Shown here: positions 10,435 through 17,783 of the stretch, in pieces | Layout of the letters: each line of letters starts with the position of its first letter | How positions within the stretch are numbered: the first letter of the stretch is position 1 | From: Lysobacter sp. Root76 | Lineage (GTDB): Bacteria; Pseudomonadota; Gammaproteobacteria; Xanthomonadales; Xanthomonadaceae | Assembly: GCF_001428685.1 (NCBI RefSeq) | Contig: NZ_LMIK01000001.1 | Span: 1,070,899 to 1,134,898, forward strand | DNA: 64,000 nt | Reading direction: 5' to 3' | The notes under the pieces: generated by a model | The model's database searches: none | What the model was told of the DNA's origin: nothing | Seen by the model: the letters and a program-made list of their open reading frames with translations, nothing else | Program-made: the position numbers and the translations under genes

Positions 10435-11781
10435 CTACTGCGCGATCGCGCGGTCGGCGGCGACGGTCGCAACCGGCGTCGACGCTGTCGCGGCGGAAGA
10501 CGCTGACACCGGAACCGGCGGCGCCGGAGGTGCCGGCGGTGGGGGCGGCGGCGGCTTCACCGACGCCGTCAGCGTCACCGTGACGTCGATGCCCTGCAGG
10601 GTTTCGGTCGGGCCGGAACCGCGCACGCTGCCCAGCGTGATCCGTGCGGGCTCGCCGTTGCGCATCAGCAAACGCGGCTCGCCCAGGGTCTTGCCGTCGC
10701 GCTGCAGCGAGGCTTCCAGGCTCAACTGGCCTGCGCGCGTGGGCAGCACTTTGCCTTCGATGCGCCAGGACGAACCGCGCGCCTCGAAAGGCTCGCCGAG
10801 GCGCTGGATCAACGAGAAGTTTTCCGGTTGCCCGCCATCGAGGGCGATCGCGAAGTCGGCGCGCACGAAGTCCGTCGGCGCGGCGGGCGCGCGCCGCGGC
10901 TGCGCCGACCAGGCCGCGGTGCCGGTGGCGGCGGCGAGCAGTGCGATCAGGACGGCGCCGGCTTTCCAGCGCCGGGACGAAACATCGGGACGCTTCAGCA
11001 TTTCTATTCTCTCCTTGAGCGGATGACCGTGGCCCCATTGGCACCCCAGAGGCGCGGGGCGCGACGCCAACGAGGTCTTGAGCATGGCTTCGCCGTAGGC
11101 GCGACGCGCCTGCGGGTGGCGCCGGATCACGCGCTGGTCGCAGGACAGTTCCTGATCGTGGCGAAAGCGATGCGCGGCGTAGTGCAGCAAGGGATTGAAC
11201 CAGTGCAGGCAGCGCAGCAGCGCCACCGCGGCATTGAGCAAGAGGTCGCCGCGCGCGATGTGCTCACGCTCGTGGGCGCGCAGCAACGTCTGCTGCTGCT
11301 CGCTGTAGCGCTGTTCGAAGTCCTGCGGCAGCACGATCGCCGGCCGCAGCACCCCGATCGCGGCCGGCAGGCCCGCGACCGCATCGGCCTGATGCAGTCC
11401 GTCGGCGCGCAGGCGCAGCCGCCCCAGCGCGCGCACGAAGCGGCGCTGCTGGACGGCGAAGACCAGCGCGGTCGCGAGCGTGCCGGCCAGCCACAGCATC
11501 AGCGCCAGCGTCGGCAGCGATAGCGGCGCCGACCCCGAGGCCGCCGCAGTCGACGGCGACGCGATCACGGCCATGACGGGCACGACCGGCAGCATCGGCG
11601 CCGATGCTGCCGGCAGCAACACCGCGAACATCGCCGCCGGCACCAGCGCCCACAGCGCATAGGCCGCGCCGGCGCCGAAGCCGCGCCGCAACGGATGGCG
11701 CAGCAACAACACCAGCACGATCGCGCCACTGCCGGCGAGCGCGGTTTCGATCAGCGCGGTCAGCAGCTCAAGCCTGTCCAT
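10435..11781 (-). CDS. M56-family membrane metallopeptidase (BlaR1/MecR1-like) without penicillin-binding domain
   Basis: A 448-residue inner-membrane protein. Hydrophobic segments lie at about 16-27, 40-62 and 90-110; the zinc motif HEREH is at 170-174 (RAHEREHIARGD), and a supporting HDQELSCDQ motif follows as in BlaR1. Another hydrophobic segment lies near 290-310. In BlaR1 this protease domain triggers cleavage of the BlaI repressor. Here the extracytoplasmic part is not a penicillin-binding domain but an about 140-residue beta-rich region ending in a proline-rich tract (PPPPPPPAPPAPP), so the signal sensed is probably not a beta-lactam. The start overlaps the end of the BlaI gene by 14 bp, so the two are translationally coupled. 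Confidence 0.88.
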   Translation of the reverse strand: MDRLELLTALIETALAGSGAIVLVLLLRHPLRRGFGAGAAYALWALVPAAMFAVLLPAASAPMLPVVPVMAVIASPSTAAASGSAPLSLPTLALMLWLAGTLATALVFAVQQRRFVRALGRLRLRADGLHQADAVAGLPAAIGVLRPAIVLPQDFEQRYSEQQQTLLRAHEREHIARGDLLLNAAVALLRCLHWFNPLLHYAAHRFRHDQELSCDQRVIRRHPQARRAYGEAMLKTSLASRPAPLGCQWGHGHPLKERIEMLKRPDVSSRRWKAGAVLIALLAAATGTAAWSAQPRRAPAAPTDFVRADFAIALDGGQPENFSLIQRLGEPFEARGSSWRIEGKVLPTRAGQLSLEASLQRDGKTLGEPRLLMRNGEPARITLGSVRGSGPTETLQGIDVTVTLTASVKPPPPPPPAPPAPPVPVSASSAATASTPVATVAADRAIAQ

Positions 11782-12139
11782 CGTCCAGCTCCTCCAGCAG
11801 CTTGCGCAGTTCGGCGATGTCCTTGCGGCTGAGTTTGCGCTGCTCGCTGAAGTGCGCGACCAGCGGCGCGACCCGGCCGTCGAACAGGCGTTGCAGCAGG
11901 CCCTGGCTCTCCTCCAGCACCCAGTCCTCGCGCTTGAGCACCGGCGCATACAGATAACGCCGGCCCTGCTTCTCGGCGCGCACCGCGCCCTTGTTCAAGA
12001 GCCGGTTGAGCAGGGTCTTGATGGTCGCCTCCTGCCAGTCCTGGCGCTCGGACAGCGCCGCGACCACGTCCTCGGCGGCGAGCGGATGCCGCCGCCAGAG
12101 CACGTCCATCACCACCGATTCGGCTTCGCTGATCTGCAT
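11768..12139 (-). CDS. BlaI/MecI-family transcriptional repressor
   Basis: A 123-residue winged-helix repressor. The DNA-binding half shows the family pattern: AESVVMDVLWRR, an SERQDWQEATIKTLLNRLLNKG recognition region, and wing residues around GRRYLYAPVL. The C-terminal half is the dimerisation helix pair. The expected scissile region for M56-dependent proteolysis is not obvious. Two operator-like dyads lie within 40 bp upstream, so autoregulation is likely. Encoded ahead of, and overlapping, the M56 membrane protease, it forms a classic two-gene sensor-repressor unit. Confidence 0.92.
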   Translation of the reverse strand: MQISEAESVVMDVLWRRHPLAAEDVVAALSERQDWQEATIKTLLNRLLNKGAVRAEKQGRRYLYAPVLKREDWVLEESQGLLQRLFDGRVAPLVAHFSEQRKLSRKDIAELRKLLEELDDGQA

Positions 12140-12142
12140 CGA

Positions 12143-12178
12143 TTACATCCGTAATTTTTCTTGAGATTACACCCGTAA
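12143..12178. promoter_or_regulatory. Two BlaI-type operator dyads
   Basis: TTACATCCGTAA (12143-12154) and TTACACCCGTAA (12167-12178) share TTAC-N4-GTAA symmetry, close to the TACA-N2-TGTA BlaI/MecI core. They are 24 bp apart, start to start, so they lie on the same helix face. They sit between the divergent blaI-like gene (start 12139) and the CoA-transferase gene (start 12224) and could control both. Confidence 0.75.
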
Positions 12179-12223
12179 ACGACGATGTCAAGCGATCCGC
12201 CGGGCCGATGCGATACTGCCGCC

Positions 12224-14158
12224 ATGACCGCACCCGCCCGCTTCGAACGCATCGACGACGCCGTCGACTTCCTGCTTGCCCGCACCCAGGGCCCGCTGCA
12301 CGTGGGTGCCCCGCTCGGCCTGGGCAAGCCGCACCGGCTGTTGAATGCGCTGTACGCGCGGATCGCCGCCGATCCCTCGCGCGCGCTGCATCTGTACACC
12401 GCGCTGTCGCTGGATCCTCCCGGCGCCGGCAAGGGCCTGGAGGGCCGCTTCGTCGGGCCGTTCGCGCGCCGCCACTTCGGCGACGACTTCCCGCGCCTGG
12501 CCTACGTGGACGCGCTCAAGCGCAACACCCTGCCCGCGCATATCGAGATCGAAGAGTTCTATCTGCAGTCCGGCGCGCTGCTGAATTCGCCGCTGGCGCA
12601 GCAGCGTTACGCCAGCCTCAACTACACCCACGTCGCCCGCGCGCTCGCCGACCGTGGCGTCAACGCGATCGTGCAGAAGGTCGCGCGCCGCGACGGCGAC
12701 ACGCGGCTGTCGCTGTCGTGCAATACCGACCTGACCCAGGACGCGGTCGATGCGATCGTCGCCCGCGGCCTGCCGCGGCCGCTGCTGATCGCCGAGGTCG
12801 ATCCGCAGCTGCCCTGGCTGGGCGGCAGCGCGACGGTCGCCGAGGATTACTTCGATGCGGTGGTGACCCCGCCCGGCCCGCATCCGAAACTGTTCGGCCT
12901 GCCGCGCCAGCCGGTGACCGACGCCGACTACGCGATCGGCTTCTACGCCAGCACCCTGGTGCGCGACGGCGGCACCCTGCAGATCGGCATCGGCGCGCTC
13001 GCCGACGCGCTCTGCCACGCGCTGGCGCTGCGCCACGCCGACAACGCCGGCTACCGGCGCGTGCTCGCGGCGCTCGACCCGGCCCTGGCCTCGCGCCCGG
13101 ACCTGGCGCCGTTCGCCGAAGGTCTGTACGGCTGCAGCGAAATGATCAACGAGGGCTTCCGGCGCCTGGTCGAAGTCGGGGTGATCCGGCGCAAGGTGGT
13201 CGACGACGAGGCCCTGATGCGCCGCATCGCCGACGGCCGCGCCGACGATGCCGATCGCGCCGTCCTGGAACGCGACGGCGAATATCTGCACGGCGGCTTC
13301 TACCTGGGCTCGCCCGAGTTCTACGAGTGGTTGCGGCACCTGCCCGAGGACCAGCGCCGCGGCATCGGCATGCGCCGCATCAGCGAGGTCAACGAACTCT
13401 ACGGCGGCCACGAAGCGCTGGAACGCTTGCAGCGCCGCGACGCGCGCTTCTTCAACACCTGCATGATGGCGACCGCGCTGGGCGCGGCGGTGTCGGACGG
13501 CCTCGCCGACGGTCGGGTCGTGTCGGGGGTCGGCGGGCAGTACAACTTCGTCGCCATGGCCCACGCCCTGCCCGACGCGCGCTCGGTGCTGATGCTGCGC
13601 GCGACCCGCGACGCCGGCGGCGAGAACCGCTCCAACCTGGTGTGGAACTACGGCCACACCACCATCCCGCGCCATCTGCGCGACATCTACATCAGCGAGT
13701 ACGGCATCGCCGACCTGCGCGGCCGCGCCGACGAGGACTGCGTGCAGGCGATGGCCGCCATCGCCGACGCGCGCTACGGCCGCGGCCTGCTGGACACCGC
13801 GCGCCGCGAAGGCAAGCTGCGCGCCGACTTCAGCCTGACCGCCGCGGCCCGCCGCAACACTCCCGAGCATCTGCGCCAGGCCCTGGCGCCGCTGCGCCGC
13901 GAGGGCCTGCTGCCCGACTATCCGCTCGGCAGCGACTTCACCCCGGTCGAGGAGCGCCTGGTACGGGCGCTGGGCTGGCTCAAGGCCGCCACCGCGACCC
14001 GAACCGGCAAGCTGGGCACGGTCGCGCGCGCCCTGCTCGGCGGCAGCGGCGACGACGCCGAGGCGCTGGCGCGCATGGACCTGGCCGCCCCGTCCGGCCT
14101 GGGCGCCAGGCTGGAGGCCCGGCTGCTGGCGCTGGCGCTGCGCGAAACGCGGAGTTGA
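12224..14158 (+). CDS. Acetyl-CoA hydrolase/transferase family protein
   Basis: A 644-residue family I CoA-transferase-like protein, longer than the about 500-residue Ach1/Cat1 types. An N-terminal region (about 1-200) includes LNYTHVARALADRGVNAIVQKVA and the DYFDAVV segment. The C-terminal acetyl-CoA hydrolase domain (about 340-560) carries ISEVNELYG, VSGVGGQYNFVAMAHAL and YGHTTIPRHLRDIYISEYGIADLRG. These last segments are the CoA-binding GxGGQ-D/N-F motif and the terminal ISEYGIADLRG signature. The reaction is probably acyl-CoA plus acetate exchange or hydrolysis; substrate unknown. I use the ATG at 12224; a GTG-like extension of 13 codons is possible. Divergent from the blaI-like gene across two operator dyads. 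Confidence 0.85.
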   Translation: MTAPARFERIDDAVDFLLARTQGPLHVGAPLGLGKPHRLLNALYARIAADPSRALHLYTALSLDPPGAGKGLEGRFVGPFARRHFGDDFPRLAYVDALKRNTLPAHIEIEEFYLQSGALLNSPLAQQRYASLNYTHVARALADRGVNAIVQKVARRDGDTRLSLSCNTDLTQDAVDAIVARGLPRPLLIAEVDPQLPWLGGSATVAEDYFDAVVTPPGPHPKLFGLPRQPVTDADYAIGFYASTLVRDGGTLQIGIGALADALCHALALRHADNAGYRRVLAALDPALASRPDLAPFAEGLYGCSEMINEGFRRLVEVGVIRRKVVDDEALMRRIADGRADDADRAVLERDGEYLHGGFYLGSPEFYEWLRHLPEDQRRGIGMRRISEVNELYGGHEALERLQRRDARFFNTCMMATALGAAVSDGLADGRVVSGVGGQYNFVAMAHALPDARSVLMLRATRDAGGENRSNLVWNYGHTTIPRHLRDIYISEYGIADLRGRADEDCVQAMAAIADARYGRGLLDTARREGKLRADFSLTAAARRNTPEHLRQALAPLRREGLLPDYPLGSDFTPVEERLVRALGWLKAATATRTGKLGTVARALLGGSGDDAEALARMDLAAPSGLGARLEARLLALALRETRS

Positions 14159-14178
14159 GCCGGCTCGCTCCTGCGTCC

Positions 14179-14400
14179 TGTGGGAGCGGCGTAAGCCGCG
14201 ATCGCGAATTCGCCAGTCGCGGCGCCGCCCCCGCCGGTAGCCATCGCGGCTTACGCCGCTCCCACAGAAAGCTGGGCGCTCCGGTGCAACGGAGCCAGCG
14301 CCACGGGCCGTGAGACCGCGATCGCGGCTTACGCCGCTCCCACAGAAGGCTGGGCGCTTCGGTGCAACGGAGCCAGCGCCATGGATCGCGAGACCGCGGC
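14179..14400. repeat. REP-like palindromic elements (family B) with a 78-bp tandem duplication
   Basis: One element reads GGGAGCGGCGTAAGCCGCGA (from 14181). Two inverted copies read ATCGCGGCTTACGCCGCTCC (from 14243 and from 14321). The latter two are each the head of a 78-bp unit, repeated in tandem with few changes (14243-14320 and 14321-14398). The core GCGGCgtaaGCCGC is itself a hairpin. The 341-bp gap holds only these repeats and the promoter region of the next gene. Confidence 0.88.
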
Positions 14401-14499
14401 CGCGGTCAGCATCGCTCCCTCGGGGGCACGGCACGGCCCCGATGACCGGGACGGCGGCCGCTTATACTTCCCGGCTACGAACCCTGGAGCGCGTCGCGG

Positions 14500-15192
14500 A
14501 TGTCCGCCGAGAACGTCTACAAGCATTTCTACCGCACCCTGCGCCTGGGCGCGGCCGAACTCAGCGACGGCGGCGGGCCGTTCGGCTTCGACATCACCAC
14601 TGCTCTGGAATTCGACTACCTGATCGAACGCTACCAGTGCGACGCGATCATCGAGACGGGCTCCAACGTCGGCGACACCACCGACTACCTGGCGCGCACC
14701 TACCCGCACCTGAGCATCGTCACCTGCGACGTGGTCGACCGTTACGTGGACCTGGTCAAGCGCCGGGTCGGTTTCATGCCGCATACCCATGTCGAAAAGC
14801 TCGATTCGCCCGAGCTGATCGCGAAATTCCGCGACCAGTTCCGCTGCCCGCTGTACTACCTCGACGCCCACTGGTACGACGCCTGGCCGCTGGAGCGCGA
14901 ACTGGCGCTGATCGACAACGGCGTGGTCTGCGTCGACGACTTCAACATCGGCAACCCGCGCTTCGGCTTCGACAGCTACAAAGACGTCGAATGCGGGCCG
15001 GGCATGCTCAGCCGTTTCATCGACAAGGTCCCGGTCTACTACACCAACAATCCCGACGCGCAGTACGAGTTGCCCTGCCTGCAGGACGGCCGGCGCGGCG
15101 GCAAGGCCTATTTCGCGATCGGACAGCAGCACGACCACCTGCGCCATCACCGCTACTTCAAGCGCCACGACACGCCGCGCCCAGCGGCCTGA
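14500..15192 (+). CDS. Class I SAM-dependent methyltransferase-like protein
   Basis: A 230-residue soluble protein. The segment IIETGSNVGDTTDYLA (about 50-65) resembles motif I of Rossmann methyltransferases (E/D-x-G-x-x-x-G), followed by the acidic end of strand 2 (VTCDVVDRY). YYLDAHWYDAWPLERELALI resembles the metal-binding DAxH region of macrocin-O-methyltransferase (TylF)-like enzymes. This suggests O-methylation of a sugar or small molecule, but substrate and activity are not established. The start at 14500 has GGAG a short distance upstream (CCTGGAGCGC). Unrelated neighbours on both sides. Confidence 0.65.
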   Translation: MSAENVYKHFYRTLRLGAAELSDGGGPFGFDITTALEFDYLIERYQCDAIIETGSNVGDTTDYLARTYPHLSIVTCDVVDRYVDLVKRRVGFMPHTHVEKLDSPELIAKFRDQFRCPLYYLDAHWYDAWPLERELALIDNGVVCVDDFNIGNPRFGFDSYKDVECGPGMLSRFIDKVPVYYTNNPDAQYELPCLQDGRRGGKAYFAIGQQHDHLRHHRYFKRHDTPRPAA

Positions 15193-15419
15193 GCGCGATG
15201 CCCGGCCGTCGTCGCCCGCGACGACGGCGTCCCGGCAGCGGCGTCCATGCCGTTATCCATGACATGGAAACCGTCGAGCGCGCCCGCGTTCATCCTCGAC
15301 CCGCGATCATGCTGCAACCGGCGGACGAAACTCGGCGCCGGGCGAGGTCGAAACCAGCGCCGGTTACCGTGGCAACACAGCCGCGGATGCGACCGGAACG
15401 TAACCAGGACGGGCAAGGC

Positions 15420-16532
15420 ATGTCGAAGAGGTGGTCGTTCGCATCGGGGCTGTTACCGCTGTGCCTGCTGGCCGCGGCCTGCCAGCCGCGGGCGCCCAGC
15501 GACGACGCCCAGCCCGCGGCGGTGACCATCGGCGACCAGTCCGGCGACCGTTCTGCGGCGCCCGGCAACGCCGCTCCGGCGCGGGCCGACGCACTCAAGG
15601 GCACCTACTGGCCGCCGGCCAGGCTCGACGCCGGCGAAGCCTCGATCAGTTGCGAATACGACTACGCCCGGCATGGCGACGGCGAACCGCTGGCTTCGCT
15701 GGAATTCTTCAGCCTGGTCGACGCGCTCAGGGACTGCCAGCCGCGCGGCATGGTCCGGGTCCGCTACCGCGGCAAGATCGGCGCCGGCTTCACCGCCCTG
15801 GTCCAGCGCGTGGCGGCGATGGCCGACCGCATGGAAATCCCGACCCGCATCCTCGACCTGGATTCGACCGGCGGTCACGTCGAAGAAGCGATCCGCGCCG
15901 GCGACTCGATCGCCGAATCGCATTGGGCGATCTGGATCCGCGAAGACTCGCTGTGCCACAGCGCCTGCGTGCTGGTGCTGGCCGCCGGCGACACCCGCTC
16001 GATTTCGGGCAAGGTCGGGATCCACCGCCTGATCCGCGACCGTTCCACCGCGACCTCGCGCGCCGAGCTCAGCGCCGAGCTCAAGGCGATCAATACCCAG
16101 GTCCGCGATTACTTGGAACGCAACGGCGTCGCCACCGCGGTCGCCGACCAGATGATGACGGTCGCCAACCGCGACCTGCGCATCCTCAGCGAAGCCGAAC
16201 TCAAGGAATACGGCCTGGCCGGCAGCAACGCCGCGCAGGACGACCTCGACCGGATACGGGTCGGACGCAAATGCGGCGAAGACTTCATGCGCCGCCGCGA
16301 CGCCTTCCGGCGCGACTTCGACAAGCAGTGCATGCAGGTCGGCCAGGCCTTCGAAGCCATGGCCGAATGCGGCCTGGCCCTGCGCCAGCGTTACGGCTTC
16401 CCGGATGCGCGCTGCGCGCAGGACAGCCCGATGTCGGAATACGACCGCTACCCGGGCCGCTTGGAAACCGATGAGCCGAAACCCGCGCAACAACGCGTGA
16501 TCAGCATCGCCGACAAGCCCGCGCGCCGCTGA
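15420..16532 (+). CDS. ClpP-fold (COG3904-type) periplasmic lipoprotein, possible serine peptidase
   Basis: A 370-residue predicted lipoprotein: signal peptide with lipobox LLAAAC, lipidated C21. After a Pro/Ala-rich linker comes a ClpP/crotonase-like domain: ILDLDSTGGHVEEAI (about 145-158, the glycine-rich oxyanion loop), then C-H-S-A-C-V-L-V-L-A-A-G with candidate nucleophile S181, and IHRL with candidate H202. This is the arrangement in the uncharacterised COG3904 periplasmic family. A C-terminal extension of about 150 residues carries several cysteines (CGEDF, KQCMQ, AECGL, ARCAQ), likely disulfide-bonded. Substrate and partner are unknown. The ATG at 15420 follows a weak AAGG. Confidence 0.75.
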   Translation: MSKRWSFASGLLPLCLLAAACQPRAPSDDAQPAAVTIGDQSGDRSAAPGNAAPARADALKGTYWPPARLDAGEASISCEYDYARHGDGEPLASLEFFSLVDALRDCQPRGMVRVRYRGKIGAGFTALVQRVAAMADRMEIPTRILDLDSTGGHVEEAIRAGDSIAESHWAIWIREDSLCHSACVLVLAAGDTRSISGKVGIHRLIRDRSTATSRAELSAELKAINTQVRDYLERNGVATAVADQMMTVANRDLRILSEAELKEYGLAGSNAAQDDLDRIRVGRKCGEDFMRRRDAFRRDFDKQCMQVGQAFEAMAECGLALRQRYGFPDARCAQDSPMSEYDRYPGRLETDEPKPAQQRVISIADKPARR

Positions 16533-16596
16533 CGGCCGCGCCAGCCGGTTCGATCCGCCGCCTGCGTTCCAGCCTGCGGCGCCCTCAAGGAAAGAC

Positions 16597-16628
16597 ATCG
16601 GCGCCCCGGGGGAGTCCGGAGCGCCGAT
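16597..16628. terminator. Hairpin between convergent genes, likely terminator
   Basis: A 13-bp stem with one mismatch (ATCGGCGCCCCGG / CCGGAGCGCCGAT) and a six-base loop. On the minus strand it is followed by GTCTTTCC. It lies between the ends of the ClpP-fold lipoprotein gene and the small secreted protein gene. Confidence 0.55.
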
Positions 16629-16672
16629 GCCGATACGCGACGGCCTGCGATCCCTCGCGGCCGTGGACCGCT

Positions 16673-17005
16673 TTACATCGGCGAGCAGTCGGTCCAGCCG
16701 GACGCGTAGGCGGCGCTCATCTCGGCGATCAGGGCGCTGTGGCAGTTCGCGTACGAAGTGCCGTAGACGTCGTGGCCGGTGCGGAAGGTGGTGCCGACCT
16801 CGCCGATGTGCTCGATGCCGTCGCCCCACACGGTGTATTCGGTGTAGTAGCTGCCGCGCCAGGTGCCGGTCTGCGGGCCGCTCGGGTCGCGGTCGTTGAT
16901 GACCCGGCCCGGCACGCCGTTGGCGGCGCTGGCGGGATCGGAGGCGAGGCCGGCGCCGAGCAGCACGGTCGTCATCAGGGCCAGGTTGAACAGCTTGAGC
17001 TTCAT
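16673..17005 (-). CDS. Small secreted protein of unknown function
   Basis: I do not recognise this gene. The 110-residue product begins MKLKLFNLALMTTVLLGAG and has a good signal peptide, probably cleaved after SAA (about residue 28). The mature part is about 80 residues, rich in Gly, Thr, Tyr and Trp, with two cysteines (NCHSAL and TDCSPM) that could form one disulfide. A TGGAG seven bases before the ATG supports the start. It is convergent with the lipoprotein gene and divergent from another small secreted protein gene. Confidence 0.7.
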   Translation of the reverse strand: MKLKLFNLALMTTVLLGAGLASDPASAANGVPGRVINDRDPSGPQTGTWRGSYYTEYTVWGDGIEHIGEVGTTFRTGHDVYGTSYANCHSALIAEMSAAYASGWTDCSPM

Positions 17006-17294
17006 ATCGGTCTCCAGGTGGGACCGCCGTGGCACGGCGGTTGGACGATGCGGGTTCCCGGGCAGCGACGCGATCGCGGGCCGACCGGGCCGGATCACGC
17101 TAGGGTCGACGCCGCCCGCCCACCAGAACGCAGCAGGGACCAAACCGGACCGCGGCGGGAACGAATCCCGGCGATGTTTCGAAGAATCAATCGCTTGGCG
17201 TGAATTCGTGCCCCGTTTCGCCCCCGAAACCATTGGAGCCCCGGCGCGGCCGACGCCTACACTGGCCGGGTCATCCACACACCGTGATCGAGCC

Positions 17295-17774
17295 ATGACG
17301 CGTCATTGCCTGCCCCGCCTGCTCGGCCTGAGCCTGCTGTTCGCCACCTGCGCCCACGCCCACGACCCCCTGGCCAAGAGCAAGAACTGGTGCCTGGACC
17401 CGAACGCCTCGCCGCAGATCGTCAGCACTTTCAGCATCACTCCGGCCGCGCTGGCGCAGTACCGCGCCGAGCACGCCCCGCTGCTGGGCCAGGAGGCATC
17501 CGGCTACTGCGTTCCGGAAAAGACCTGCGGCATCGTCGACGAGTGGTATTGGGCCAACCAGGCTGCGCACGACCAGTGCTCGGCGCTGGGCGACAAGTCG
17601 ATGCAAAGCCCCAGTCAGCAGGCCATGCCCTTCGTCCAGGGGCCGGCCGACTTCAATCCCGACAACGGCAGCCACCACGACCTGTACCGTTTCAAGGACG
17701 GCGACCTGCGCGGCGTGTGCGTGGTCTGCGTCGACAACCGGGTGCCGGGCGAAGTGCTCGCGCCCGATAGCTGA
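17295..17774 (+). CDS. Small secreted cysteine-containing protein of unknown function
   Basis: I do not recognise a family. The 159-residue precursor has a signal peptide ending about AHA-HD (residue 22). The mature part has six cysteines in a regular set: NWCLDP, GYCVPEKTCG, DQCSAL and GVCVVCVDN, the last pair being CxxC. The chitin-binding look of N-W-C-x-x-P is weak and not enough for assignment. Histidine and aspartate at the mature N-terminus could bind metal. The 289-bp gap upstream holds both promoters for the divergent pair of small secreted genes; I see no clear boxes. Confidence 0.7.
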   Translation: MTRHCLPRLLGLSLLFATCAHAHDPLAKSKNWCLDPNASPQIVSTFSITPAALAQYRAEHAPLLGQEASGYCVPEKTCGIVDEWYWANQAAHDQCSALGDKSMQSPSQQAMPFVQGPADFNPDNGSHHDLYRFKDGDLRGVCVVCVDNRVPGEVLAPDS

Positions 17775-17783
17775 GCGCGGCGT

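Noticed and set aside
10435..12139. Beta-lactam resistance sensor (BlaR1/BlaI with beta-lactamase)
   Set aside because: The M56 protein lacks the penicillin-binding sensor domain and no serine beta-lactamase gene is adjacent.
12188..14434. Open frame antisense to the acetyl-CoA hydrolase gene, running into the REP repeats
   Set aside because: No domain is recognisable and its 5' part is made of translated repeats.
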